A stretch of 64,000 nucleotides of DNA. It comes from WTAW01 sp964406575. Its GTDB lineage: Bacteria; Acidobacteriota; Aminicenantia; Aminicenantales; Aminicenantaceae. This document shows, in pieces, positions 31,330 to 39,838 of this stretch. The stretch is from assembly GCA_964406575.1 (NCBI GenBank), contig CAYOSH010000019.1, positions 1-64,000 of the forward strand, in the 5' to 3' direction. The translations under genes were made by a program, and so were the position numbers. The notes beneath the pieces are model-generated. The model saw only the letters and a program-made list of their open reading frames with translations, did no database searches and was not told the origin of the DNA. The stretch's first letter is position 1, and each line of letters opens with the position of its first letter.

Positions 31330-32502
31330 ATGAAAAAAATAATTTTATCCGGATTGGCTTTTTTCATTCTGATACAAATCGCCATAACCGACCTTCACGC
31401 CATCCCCGCCTTCGCTCGAAAATACAGGTTGAGCTGCAAGACATGTCACACACCCTTCCCCAAGCTAAAGGCATACGGAGACGAATTCGCTGGGAACGGC
31501 TTCGCCATAAAAGACAAGGATGCTCCCCGCTATTTCGTGGATACCGGAGATGATTTCCTGTCCCTCCTGCGGGAGTTTCCGATCGCTCTGAGGCTGGAGG
31601 GATTCTGGACTTACAACAATTCCAGCAAACGCCAGCTTGATTTCATTTCGCCATACTTGTTGAAGTTTCTCTCAGGCGGGGAAATCACCAAGAACATCGC
31701 CTACTACTTCTATTTCTTCTTCAGCGAGCGGGGTGAGGTTGCCGGTATCGAGGATGCTTTTGTCATGTTCAACAATTTGTTCGGCACTGAGCTGGATTTT
31801 TATGTGGGCCAATTTCAAGTGTCAGATCCCTTGTTCAAACGGGAATTGCGCCTGACTTTCGAAGACTATATGATCTACAAGGCCCGCCCCGGTTCCTCTC
31901 TTGCCGATCTGACCTACGACCGTGGCCTTATGCTGACCTACGGTCTGCCTTCCGGAACCGACCTGGCTGTGGAGGTGGTCAACGGAAGCGGTCTCAACCC
32001 AGCGAATCCCTTCCGAAACTTCGATAAAGACAAGCACAAAAACGTCCTGTTCCGGGTCTCCCAGGATGTGATCGACCCACTCCGGGTCGGAGGATTCTAC
32101 TACTCCGGCAAAGAGGAGCAAGAATCAGAGATCAACTCAATGTGGATGTTGGGCGCCGACACCACGGTTGCGATCCCCTCTTGGGAGCTAAACCTGCAGT
32201 ATGTGGAACGCAGCGACGGGAATCCTTATTTTTCACAAATCGCATCCGATAGCATCAAAACCAGAGGTGCTTTCGCCGAGATCATCTACTTGCCCAAGGG
32301 AGACGATAGCAAATGGTACGGAGTAGGTCTTTGGAACTGGGTGACATCCGATCACAAAGAACTGAAATACGGCTCCCTGACCATGCACATCGGAATTCTG
32401 CTGCGCAGAAACTTCCGCCTGACCGGCGAGTTCAGCTATATCTATGAAAGCGCCTACGACAAACACGCACGACTAGCGCTCGGACTCGTCACTGCCTTCT
32501 GA
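31330..32502 (+). CDS. Outer-membrane barrel with an N-terminal c-type heme motif
   Basis: 390 residues. Signal peptide ending about 24 (LHA-IP). One heme motif CKTCH at 36-40, inside RLSCKTCHTPFPKLKAYGDE and followed by FAGNGF, a motif found in a family of exported mono-heme proteins. From about 70 to the end, alternating strands and a last strand ending in Phe (ALGLVTAF) indicate a beta barrel of about 14-16 strands. A heme plug joined to a porin could carry electrons across the outer membrane with its five-heme neighbour. This function is inference; the heme motif and barrel signs are seen directly. Confidence 0.75.
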   Translation: MKKIILSGLAFFILIQIAITDLHAIPAFARKYRLSCKTCHTPFPKLKAYGDEFAGNGFAIKDKDAPRYFVDTGDDFLSLLREFPIALRLEGFWTYNNSSKRQLDFISPYLLKFLSGGEITKNIAYYFYFFFSERGEVAGIEDAFVMFNNLFGTELDFYVGQFQVSDPLFKRELRLTFEDYMIYKARPGSSLADLTYDRGLMLTYGLPSGTDLAVEVVNGSGLNPANPFRNFDKDKHKNVLFRVSQDVIDPLRVGGFYYSGKEEQESEINSMWMLGADTTVAIPSWELNLQYVERSDGNPYFSQIASDSIKTRGAFAEIIYLPKGDDSKWYGVGLWNWVTSDHKELKYGSLTMHIGILLRRNFRLTGEFSYIYESAYDKHARLALGLVTAF

Positions 32503-32572
32503 GAGGGGAGTTACAGATTTTCGTCTTATATACACAGCCGGGCATGACGTCCTGGCCTTGATAGGAGGGAAT

Positions 32573-33844
32573 TCACCGATCAGAGAGGGTTTTCATAAAC
32601 TTGACGATCAGGTCTTCCTCTTCTGAGGTCAATCCGAGGTCCCCCATCTCATCCACATTAACGTTCTCTGCGATTTCCGGCAGCGGCCAGTTGGCTTCTT
32701 CTCTGTCCCTAATGTTGTAGAAATTCACGACATCTTTCAGCGTTTTGAAGTATCCATTGTGCATGAAAGCCTTGATAAAGCCCTCATAGGGGCTCAAGTC
32801 CACGTTGCGCAGCGTAGGCACTTTGTGTTTTCCATAATTTTCTTTGGCGTGTCCGGCATACTGGTCGATTCCTTCTAAAAATCCCCCCAGCCCTTTATCC
32901 ACCCAATCCTTGCCGTAGGGATTCCATTCTTTGCCTATCGTGTAGAATGGATTATCCGGATTTTTTGGAATTCCCAGGTTATCATAGGTGAAATCCGTAA
33001 ATAACGGCGGAGTTTCTCCATCCACGGATGTCAGCACATGGCACTCTGCGCATAAGCCAGTGGTGTTGAAAAGAGCAAGGCCGAGGAGTTCGTCGTCATC
33101 AAGCCCGATCCCCTTGTATTCCTCGATATTGGATTTATCGATAATTGTCACATCGAGGTCCTGAGCGCGCGCATTGCGCCAGAATTCGTCGAACTTCGAG
33201 GTGAACTTGGTCACTTCAAAGGATCTCTCGTAAGCAGCGACGGCATGTGCGATCCGCTCATACGTGCCGTCGATATCAGTTTCCGCATCCAAGGAGTCTG
33301 AGCCCCAAACTGCCCTGAAGAGGTCGGCATAATCCGATTCTTGAACTTTTAAGATAACGCTCTTTTTGTCAAGCATGTTCTGCTCAAGCGGATTGAGCAA
33401 TGGCCCCATAGCCTGCTCGGCAAGCGGGTCCCCCAGCTCCCACCCGGTGGCTCTTCCGTCCCAGAACATACCACCGACAAAATTGCCCTCCTCATCTATG
33501 TACAGCTCAGGGCTGAATCCCGCATAGGCGGCTGTGGGTGGCTTGCGGTTTCCGAAACGAGCTTCCATGGCCCCTGTATAGACCGAACCTCCCTTGTTCA
33601 GCTCCTCATCAGGGCCGGTCCAGCCAACAGTGGGCCCATGACAGAACGCACAGGACTGCCCCTCTGGTGTGGAAAGCCTGACGTCAAAAAACAATCTCTT
33701 CCCCAACATTTCCTTTGGTGTCAGCTCTTGAGCGACAAGCTCTTCTTTCTCGGCAGGAACGACATCTTCCTTCTTCGAACAGCCAAAGGAAAAGATCATG
33801 ACAATGACGATAAGGCAGATTAAAGTCCTTTTTATGATATTCAC
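32573..33844 (-). CDS. Di-heme cytochrome c peroxidase (MauG/CcpA family) lipoprotein
   Basis: 423 residues from GTG 33844, chosen because AAAGGAGG precedes it; the frame upstream is not protein-like. Lipobox FSFGC with C22, so it is anchored to a membrane on the outer side. Heme motifs CAFCH (65-69) and CAECH near 270. Landmarks KRLFFDVRLS, GRATGWELGDPLAEQA, KVPTLRNVDLSPYEGFIKAF are those of bacterial di-heme peroxidases, which reduce hydrogen peroxide with electrons from cytochromes. Convergent with the heme-barrel gene, so the two operons may share a function. Confidence 0.9.
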   Translation of the reverse strand: MNIIKRTLICLIVIVMIFSFGCSKKEDVVPAEKEELVAQELTPKEMLGKRLFFDVRLSTPEGQSCAFCHGPTVGWTGPDEELNKGGSVYTGAMEARFGNRKPPTAAYAGFSPELYIDEEGNFVGGMFWDGRATGWELGDPLAEQAMGPLLNPLEQNMLDKKSVILKVQESDYADLFRAVWGSDSLDAETDIDGTYERIAHAVAAYERSFEVTKFTSKFDEFWRNARAQDLDVTIIDKSNIEEYKGIGLDDDELLGLALFNTTGLCAECHVLTSVDGETPPLFTDFTYDNLGIPKNPDNPFYTIGKEWNPYGKDWVDKGLGGFLEGIDQYAGHAKENYGKHKVPTLRNVDLSPYEGFIKAFMHNGYFKTLKDVVNFYNIRDREEANWPLPEIAENVNVDEMGDLGLTSEEEDLIVKFMKTLSDR

Positions 33845-33935
33845 GATCCACCCTCCTTTGTTCTTATTTGTTTTCTCTATGTGATTTTTAATAATACCTA
33901 ACTCCAGGAGAATTTTCAAACGAGCACAACAGGGG

Positions 33936-34466
33936 CTACAGCGCTCTCTTGTTATAAATTCCGATACCGCAAAGGACCAACACACCAAGAACATTTAAGC
34001 ATAAAGTGCCCGGCCATAGGATGGCAACAGCACAAAGAATCAGTAGAGTCCGGACGAAAACATTTATTGCGCCGAACATGTATCCGGCAAAAGCGGCCGC
34101 AAAAGCAAACAATCCCACAAGGGCAAAAGCAGAGATAAGGACTCTCTCTGACCAGCTTCCGTTGATCAATCCCGTGTAGGCGAAGAGTAGGGGCATGATG
34201 TAGAGTCCTTTGGCTAATTTCCAGGATGTAAAACCAGTGGCCATGGGGGGCGAGCCGGCGATCGAGGACGCAGCAAAAGCGGCCAAGCAGACGGGCGGAG
34301 TGACGTTCGAATCCTGGGAAAGCCAGAAGATGATCATGTGAGCCGCCAGAAGCGATACCCCATGGTGGTCAGGGCGGGAACGGTCAGGATAGCGATCATG
34401 ATATAAGCCGCGGTGACGGGGAGCCCCATTCCCAGAAGCAGGAAAAGATTTTCTAAGGATGCTACC
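33936..34466 (-). pseudogene. 3' remnant of a fused TRAP-transporter permease
   Basis: The last 130 or so codons read WLSQDSNVTPPVCLAAFAAS, SIAGSPPMATGFTSWKLAKG, matching the DctM-type C-terminus of 4TM/12TM fused TRAP permeases. Upstream, the homologous part (LENLFLLLGMGLPVTAAYIM, then IAILTVPALTTMG) lies in another frame, so there is a frameshift near 34350. Further upstream in-frame stops appear and the rest of the roughly 650-residue protein is gone. It sits next to the peroxidase lipoprotein gene with no relation to it. Confidence 0.8.
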
Positions 34467-34531
34467 TAAGAATACTTGTCCAAATAGACATGAATCCATT
34501 AACATAAAGGGAATAAAATGAACAATTAGAG

Positions 34532-34605
34532 CGTCTAACCAATGTAAGGGCTGCGAGAAACTGTATTTTGAGGATGAACTGATACCGTGGAATTAGGAGT
34601 CCAAA
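34532..34605 (+). other. Orphan CxxC coding fragment and ribosome site before the sigma gene
   Basis: The plus strand encodes SNQCKGCEKLYFEDELIPWN, ending in the TAG that is part of AATTAGGAG. No start codon exists; a stop lies 24 codons upstream. It may be a relic of a small zinc-binding protein. AGGAG at 34595-34599 serves the sigma factor. Confidence 0.4.
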
Positions 34606-35160
34606 CTGAACGAACAGGACGTCATCACACAAGCCCGGAATGGCGATAGCGAAGCATTTAAAGAGATCGTCAAAAAATACGAATCGCGAGTCGCAGCAAC
34701 GGTGATCGGAATGTTAGGACACACCACAGAAGCTGAAGATGTCGGACAGGAAACATTCGTCCGTTTCTATCAATCGCTCAATCAATTTCGAGGCGACTCG
34801 AGCATCGGCACGTATCTCACGCGCATCGCCATCAATCTCTCATTGAATGAGATCCGAAAACGGAAGCGTCGCAGAAATCTTTTCTTTACGAATAACGAGA
34901 ATATGATCGAAGGCATTCCGGACACGCAAGATCTCAAAAATCAAAGGGAAACCAGTAAACTCGTTCACTGGGGGCTTCAGAATCTCCCACCGAAGTTCCG
35001 TTCGGTTATTGTGTTGAGACTGATCGATGGTTACTCGACAGAAGAAACAGCAAAAATCCTCGGCCTGCCCATGGGGACAGTGCTTTCGCGCCTGGCCCGT
35101 GCTCAAATGAAATTGAAAGAAATCTTAACTCCGGTTTTTAAAGGGGAGCTTTCACTATGA
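34606..35160 (+). CDS. ECF-type RNA polymerase sigma factor, apparent CTG start
   Basis: 184 residues if it begins at CTG 34606, six bases after AGGAG. There is a stop (TAG at 34594-34596) just before in the frame and no ATG, GTG or TTG until GTG 34702, which would cut off region 2.1. The residues between (LNEQDVITQARNGDSEAFKE) are clearly sigma region 2.1. Region 2 goes on with AEDVGQETFVRFYQSL and FRGDSSIGTYLTRIAINLS; region 4 is LPPKFRSVIVLRLIDGYSTE, ETAKILGLPMGTVLSRLARA. Overlaps the anti-sigma gene by ATGA. Directs RNA polymerase to envelope-stress type promoters. Confidence 0.88.
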   Translation: MNEQDVITQARNGDSEAFKEIVKKYESRVAATVIGMLGHTTEAEDVGQETFVRFYQSLNQFRGDSSIGTYLTRIAINLSLNEIRKRKRRRNLFFTNNENMIEGIPDTQDLKNQRETSKLVHWGLQNLPPKFRSVIVLRLIDGYSTEETAKILGLPMGTVLSRLARAQMKLKEILTPVFKGELSL

Positions 35161-35585
35161 AGGCGAAGGATACAGACAAGAGGATTTTAAAACTGCTCTA
35201 TCGGTCTTTGGACAGTGATCTGGATGTAAAGGATCGAAAAAAACTGAATAGAGCGCTGGAGAGATCGGTAGAGCTTCGTCAGGAAAAAGAAAGCATAGTG
35301 GCTCAACGTCAGGTCTTGGCCAAGAGTGCCAGTCCATCGTTCGGCCCGTTTTTTGCCGAGCGGGTGATGAACCGGATTGAAACATTGAGCCCAAAGAAAA
35401 ACGGATTGGAAGCTTTCTATAAAAGCTTTATGGCCGCTTTTCGCAAAGTCGCCATCGTGAGCGTTGTGGTACTGGTAATTTTGATCTCTTACAACTTGAT
35501 AAAAAGCGATATCGTGCCTGAGGACGAACTCTTTTTTATGGCAGACACGACAATGGAAGAAATCCTCGATCTGCCTTTGTTCTGA
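35157..35585 (+). CDS. Probable anti-sigma factor, single-span
   Basis: 142 residues, start overlapping the sigma stop (ATGA). N-terminal cytoplasmic part with helices (KRILKLLYRSLDSDLDVKDR, ELRQEKESIVAQRQVL) typical of RseA/zinc-less anti-sigma domains; no zinc HxxxCxxC motif seen. One membrane helix at about 97-114, then about 28 acidic residues outside ending LDLPLF. Position behind an ECF sigma gene is the main reason for the call; it would hold the sigma at the membrane until degraded. Confidence 0.78.
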   Translation: MKAKDTDKRILKLLYRSLDSDLDVKDRKKLNRALERSVELRQEKESIVAQRQVLAKSASPSFGPFFAERVMNRIETLSPKKNGLEAFYKSFMAAFRKVAIVSVVVLVILISYNLIKSDIVPEDELFFMADTTMEEILDLPLF

Positions 35586-35601
35586 TTTTGGAGAAGAAAC
35601 A

Positions 35602-36048
35602 ATGAACATAAAAGTGAAAATCGCATTGATCATCGTCATGACTTTGGTGATTGGGATCGTCCTCGGGGCCCTGTTCAACAGGGCATTCCTTAGATATAGA
35701 ATAAAGAGAGCTTTCCACGATAGAAACCCTGTTGGTATGGTCGCCTTTATGGAGGAGGCCATTCAACCTACTCCCGAGCAAAAGGTATTGATCAGAGAAA
35801 TTCTGGAAAAACACAGGAAAAAGACCCAAGAAATCCGTGATGAATTCATGCTGGAAATGCGAGAGGCGTTTGAATCTTTGGAGGCGGAATTAGATCCCAT
35901 CCTGACACCCGAGCAAAAAAAACGCCTGCAGGAGAGGTTCTTTAGTCCTCGGGGAGATCAGAGACGATTCCCGGACCGGCACAAGCCGTGGAGAAAACCA
36001 CCACCAAGAAAACCTCCGGGGGAAAAACCTCCAGGAGGAAAGCAATAA
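35602..36048 (+). CDS. Spy/CpxP-like periplasmic sensor with proline-rich tail
   Basis: 148 residues; GGAGAAG before the ATG. N-terminal membrane anchor (about 6-26). Middle is long helix with two LTPEQ-like motifs (IQPTPEQKVLIREILEKHR and LDPILTPEQKKRLQERF), the LTxxQ pattern of Spy/CpxP/ZraP proteins. The end is basic and proline-rich (KPWRKPPPRKPPGEKPPGG). It is third in the operon after sigma and anti-sigma, with 16 bases gap. Probably an envelope chaperone or sensor feeding back on the sigma system. Confidence 0.8.
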   Translation: MNIKVKIALIIVMTLVIGIVLGALFNRAFLRYRIKRAFHDRNPVGMVAFMEEAIQPTPEQKVLIREILEKHRKKTQEIRDEFMLEMREAFESLEAELDPILTPEQKKRLQERFFSPRGDQRRFPDRHKPWRKPPPRKPPGEKPPGGKQ

Positions 36049-36113
36049 TGAGCTTCAGACTGGCCTGATCCCAGGCCACACCTCATCTTAACTCCTACTC
36101 CTCCTTTAACAGA

Positions 36114-36146
36114 CCAGGGCAAATCCCCCAAAGCCCTGGTTTTTTA
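36114..36146 (+). terminator. Rho-independent terminator of the sigma operon
   Basis: CCAGGGC (36114-36120), 12-base loop, GCCCTGG (36133-36139), then T6. Confidence 0.88.
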
Positions 36147-36224
36147 ATCTTGAGTATGACAGTGAGAAATGCATGCTATTCTACGTTAGGTCGGGACCGC
36201 AAATGGAAAAGGACAATTTAGGGT

Positions 36225-37085
36225 CTATTCTTGGTTTTGATTCAAAGCGAGTTTGAGGGAGGCCCAGACATCGAGGCCGTTGGGCATCTTTGGTCTTTGG
36301 CCACCGGGGCGTCCCATGCCGCCGCCCATTCCCCCCATACCGCCTCTGCCTCCGCCGCCACCTGGGGGCATTCCTTCCATTCCGCCCATCCTATCTCGCA
36401 TCGCTTTTTTCATCTCATCCCTGTCTATTTTTGGGATTTCAAGGCCGATGCCGATCTTATCCCCAGGGTTGGTTCCTATGGCATAGGGATGTTCATCATC
36501 GGATTGGAGAGGAACTTTAAGCTCATAGACAAACAATCCCGTCTCATTTCTCACTTTGATCTCAATACCGTGTGCTTCTTCCACTGGAATCCGCCGTTCG
36601 GCTCCTTGGGGTCCAAGGATCTCCAAATCGGTGAGAGAACGCTCAAAGGCCTCCCGTATTTTCTCTCGATCCAGCGGTCCACCTTGCATCTCCTGAAAAT
36701 CCATCTGTGTCCCGGCCTCTCGTATCCCGATGGGAAATTTGATTCCGAAAGCTTTTTCTTTACCTCCATCAGGGTCAAACCAGAGCGTAAAACCCTGACT
36801 CATAATCTGAATCTGAAGCATAGGATGTTCAGCAAGCATGCAGACATAAAGATGGCTCTCATCATTGAAAAAACCAATAGAGAGATTTTTGCTTTCAAAA
36901 AAATACAACGTGTCCAGCCAGTCATCACTTTTGGCATCGATGATTATGTCCCGGTCGAGCCAGCTGGAGTTAAGCTTTTGCTCGTTACATCCAACAGTGT
37001 AAAGCACTAAAATCCCTATGGCACAAGCAATGAAAAATTGTTTGATATTTAAAGAATGAATTTTCGTTTTGGGTTTAAACATCAT
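36225..37085 (-). CDS. Lipoprotein with glycine/methionine-rich tail, unknown function
   Basis: 286 residues; AAGGAG before ATG 37085. Lipobox LYTVGC with C33. Residues about 45-215 look like a DOMON/CBM9-type beta sandwich: IIIDAKSDDWLDTLYFF, SHLYVCMLAEHP, GFTLWFDPDGGKEKAFGIKF, then KVPLQSDDEHPYAIG. Near 235-275 lies a low-complexity run of Gly, Met and Arg (GGMGGMGGGMGRPGGQRPKM). Exported to an outer-facing membrane leaflet. CBM9-like folds bind sugars or heme, but no function can be given. Convergent with the sigma operon and next to a Spy-like gene, so it may belong to the stress regulon. Confidence 0.65.
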   Translation of the reverse strand: MMFKPKTKIHSLNIKQFFIACAIGILVLYTVGCNEQKLNSSWLDRDIIIDAKSDDWLDTLYFFESKNLSIGFFNDESHLYVCMLAEHPMLQIQIMSQGFTLWFDPDGGKEKAFGIKFPIGIREAGTQMDFQEMQGGPLDREKIREAFERSLTDLEILGPQGAERRIPVEEAHGIEIKVRNETGLFVYELKVPLQSDDEHPYAIGTNPGDKIGIGLEIPKIDRDEMKKAMRDRMGGMEGMPPGGGGGRGGMGGMGGGMGRPGGQRPKMPNGLDVWASLKLALNQNQE

Positions 37086-37324
37086 TTGAGCTCCTTATCT
37101 ATTCTCTCTTTTATTATTTTAGCACTTTTATTAGGTTAGCAGTTTAATAGTTATAATTCATGATGATTCCTTAGGTCGAAAGCATCTTTATTTCCTCCAC
37201 CATATGGCTCATCCGGACAGAAGCTCATCCTTTTAGCTTCTATCCAGACATTATGTTTTCCCCTCTCAGGAAATAGCTATGTTCTCCCTTTGGCCTTAAG
37301 GATTAAAAGCACGCTAAAACAAGT

Positions 37325-37368
37325 AGGGCCAGCCCTGGGATGTGTGCAAATCAAGGCTGACCCTCTGA
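37325..37368 (-). terminator. Possible terminator after the second Spy-like gene
   Basis: AGGGCCAGCC at 37326-37335 pairs with GGCTGACCCT at 37355-37364, with a bulge on each side and a loop of about 19 bases. On the minus strand it is followed by ACTTGTTTTAG, a weak T tract. Confidence 0.4.
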
Positions 37369-37379
37369 GATTGGGATTC

Positions 37380-37919
37380 TTAAAAGTCTTCTTTGATCTG
37401 GCGCCTATACATTGGGGATCTTGGGGTCCGGCCTCTCTCTCTGCCTCCCGGCATGAGATCTCTTCTTTCTTTGAACCTCTCCTGCCGCATGGACTTCAAT
37501 GCTTCATTTTGTTCCGGGGTGAGCACTTTCGCGATTTCGTCTTGCAATTTCAATCGTTCGATCAGCATATCATTCCTAAAAGCAGATGATTTAGAAAGGG
37601 CTTCCTTGATTTTTGCGTAATCCAGGTTTTCCCGGTCCTGCATGAGCTTGTGAAATTCCAAGCGGTGTTTGCTGTCTTCGGCTTCTGCGTCGATCATTTT
37701 TTCTTCGAAGGAATACGTCAGATCTTCAATGGCTTTGAGTTGATCATCTGTGATCTTGAGGTCTTTTTGATTGGCCTTAAGAACTCTGAGTATCCTCGAA
37801 GGCGAGTGATTCATGCGATCTCTTCTCCCTCTTCTTCCCTGAAAGGGTTGAGCAAAGCCGTCAACCGCGAACAAGACAATTACCGCAATCATGGCAAATA
37901 CAGTCAGTGTTTTTTTCAT
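37380..37919 (-). CDS. Spy/CpxP (LTxxQ)-type periplasmic protein
   Basis: 179 residues; AGGAGAG upstream of the ATG. Signal peptide (1-23, GFA-Q). All-helical mature part, DLKITDDQLKAIEDLTYSFE and AKVLTPEQNEALKSMRQERF being the two LTxxQ-like motifs. Ends in an Arg-rich tail. Family members are dimeric ATP-independent chaperones or metal sensors of the periplasm. It is the second such protein within 2 kb, opposite strand from the sigma operon. Confidence 0.82.
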   Translation of the reverse strand: MKKTLTVFAMIAVIVLFAVDGFAQPFQGRRGRRDRMNHSPSRILRVLKANQKDLKITDDQLKAIEDLTYSFEEKMIDAEAEDSKHRLEFHKLMQDRENLDYAKIKEALSKSSAFRNDMLIERLKLQDEIAKVLTPEQNEALKSMRQERFKERRDLMPGGRERGRTPRSPMYRRQIKEDF

Positions 37920-38057
37920 TTATCTCTCCTTCAGAAATTTTTTCATTGCGATGTCTTCTGTTATCACTCTATTAGACTCTGTTTTTGCAAAATTTATTCC
38001 CGATAAAATGTATTTATGTTGCAAAATCAGAAGAAGCGTGTAAGTGGAGGTTGAGGC

Positions 38058-38087
38058 AAAAAGGGGACTGTCCCTTTTCTTGTCCCT
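38058..38087. repeat. Palindromic repeat, family A copy
   Basis: AAAAAGGGGACTGTCCCTTT (38058-38077), then TTCTTGTCCCTC as an additional half. It lies five bases before the stop of the C69 gene (minus strand) and may end its transcript. Confidence 0.75.
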
Positions 38088-38091
38088 CTAA

Positions 38092-39723
38092 TTAAAAGCC
38101 GCGGGCGAACATTGTCCAGAAGTGATCGCCCAGTTCGAGCCATTTTTGGATGGTGGCGCGGGCAAAATCGTTGGTGTATTTCGTCAGATATTTGCGGAGC
38201 AGTTCGGAATCCGGGTTGGAGCCCTCGCTTTTGTAGATCTCCAACGCTCTCTTTTCGACATCGGGCAGATCCGAGAAAGCTTTGTCTTCGAACTCTTCGA
38301 CAGCTTGCTCGATGTGTGTTCTTGCCTCCTGCCATTTGACTGTGGCTAACCTATTGGCCCTCCGGAAGGCCCAATCGGCCGAGTCCATCCGAAACCGGTG
38401 TTGGCCACAGCGTTCAAAGCTTTCCGGGAGCTCGGTCGCCCCCGCAAATATCGGAATCCTCGGACTCTGACCCGGGTTGTCGAAAGCAAACCAGGCGATC
38501 CCTCCGATGGGAGCCGGCAGCCAATCTCTGCATTGGATGACCTGCGAGTAGGAGCAGGCCGAAATGGCAATCGTCCGGAAACGTGGGACAACCCCAGGTT
38601 TTATGGTGTTGAGCAATGCCCACATGTCTCGAGACATCCAGGGATTGGCGACCGGACTTTTAATCATTTCATTGCCCTGGCGCGGCTTGACCATAAGGTT
38701 TGCGGTCATATCCATATCGGTCCCCTCATAGGTCTGTCTGTAGAAAGCCAGGACATCCCTGATCGAGACTTTTTTATCCGGCTTCACAGAAAAGGGAAGC
38801 TCTTCGGCGTTCATATCCAGGTTGAGAGATGGAGCCATCCGACTGAGCACAAAATACTCTCTGTGCGAAAAAGGCCTGCGGCCGCTGTAGGCCTTCCAGA
38901 ATTTGAAGGGCTCTTCGCTCGCAGGATCCCACCACTCCATCTCTTCAGCAAGAGAGTACACATTCTCCGATGCCATGTAATAATCGGGATTGTCGAGCTT
39001 GAGCTCCCCGATCCTGGGGATATTGGCAGAGATGCCGACGTGGTCGTCAGGAATCCTCTGCGCAGCCCACACGGCACCGATCTCCAGGGGCCCTGCCCCC
39101 ATGATCTCGAACTGCCAGACTTCTTTCGGGTCGGCAAAAGTAAGACATTCTCCCCTATCGGCATAGCCGTATTCTTTAACGAGCTCTCCAATAAGCTTGA
39201 TGGCCTCCCTGGCCGTCGTGCATCTCTCTAAAACGATCCCCTGCAGATTTTCGATCAGGAACAATCCCTCGTTGTTGTAGAGTTCCCGCCGGCCACCAAA
39301 CGTCGTTTCTCCAATGGCCAACTGTTTTTCATTCATACAGGGATAGGCTGTATTGAGGTAGGAAAAGGTCTCTTTAACCTGGGGGATTTCCCCGACTTCA
39401 ATGACATTTCTCATGTCCCACGGAGTTTCATTGTGAAGGAATCCGTGGTAGATTTTTGTTTTCTCGCCCTCGGGATGAGTTTTCCGGGGCACAATATTCA
39501 CCCAAGTCCGGTAATTTCCGTCACAGGAATGCGCAGTCATGACCGAGCCGTCTGTGGATGCCAGCCGGCCCACCATGATGCTCGTACAGGAATCGGGCTC
39601 CTCCCAATCCAGAGGCTTCTCGTGCGACCTTTGCGCAGAGATCTGCACCAAACCAAAAACCAGAAGCAGAATTGCGAGAAGAGTCAGACGCTTGAATATA
39701 ATGTGAGATTTCAGACTTTTCAT
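38092..39723 (-). CDS. C69-family dipeptidase (PepD-like), exported
   Basis: 543 residues. Signal peptide (about 12-30, ISA-Q). The new N-terminal nucleophile of C69 enzymes is the Cys in DSCTSIMVG (C46), followed by the family sequence ASTDGSVMTAHSCDGNYRTW. The C-terminal half carries GIAWFAFDNPGQSPRIPIFA. C69 peptidases cleave dipeptides with broad specificity. C46 is not at the start of the mature protein unless further processing occurs after signal removal, which is usual for this N-terminal-nucleophile family. A single gene; RBS AAGGAG. Confidence 0.92.
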   Translation of the reverse strand: MKSLKSHIIFKRLTLLAILLLVFGLVQISAQRSHEKPLDWEEPDSCTSIMVGRLASTDGSVMTAHSCDGNYRTWVNIVPRKTHPEGEKTKIYHGFLHNETPWDMRNVIEVGEIPQVKETFSYLNTAYPCMNEKQLAIGETTFGGRRELYNNEGLFLIENLQGIVLERCTTAREAIKLIGELVKEYGYADRGECLTFADPKEVWQFEIMGAGPLEIGAVWAAQRIPDDHVGISANIPRIGELKLDNPDYYMASENVYSLAEEMEWWDPASEEPFKFWKAYSGRRPFSHREYFVLSRMAPSLNLDMNAEELPFSVKPDKKVSIRDVLAFYRQTYEGTDMDMTANLMVKPRQGNEMIKSPVANPWMSRDMWALLNTIKPGVVPRFRTIAISACSYSQVIQCRDWLPAPIGGIAWFAFDNPGQSPRIPIFAGATELPESFERCGQHRFRMDSADWAFRRANRLATVKWQEARTHIEQAVEEFEDKAFSDLPDVEKRALEIYKSEGSNPDSELLRKYLTKYTNDFARATIQKWLELGDHFWTMFARGF

Positions 39724-39838
39724 ACAACCACTCCTTATTCGTTTTTTGAAGTCTATTCATTATTATGAATACCGTATCTGATGTCAATGTCCGCGTTCAA
39801 AAACCATCCGTTTGATTAAAATTGGAATTCCAAATAGA

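Noticed and set aside
34702..35160. Sigma factor starting at GTG 34702
   Set aside because: Would remove 32 residues that are clearly sigma region 2.1, and no ribosome site precedes it.
38398..39231. 277-codon frame opposite the C69 peptidase
   Set aside because: Antisense shadow: the other strand has a complete, motif-bearing peptidase.
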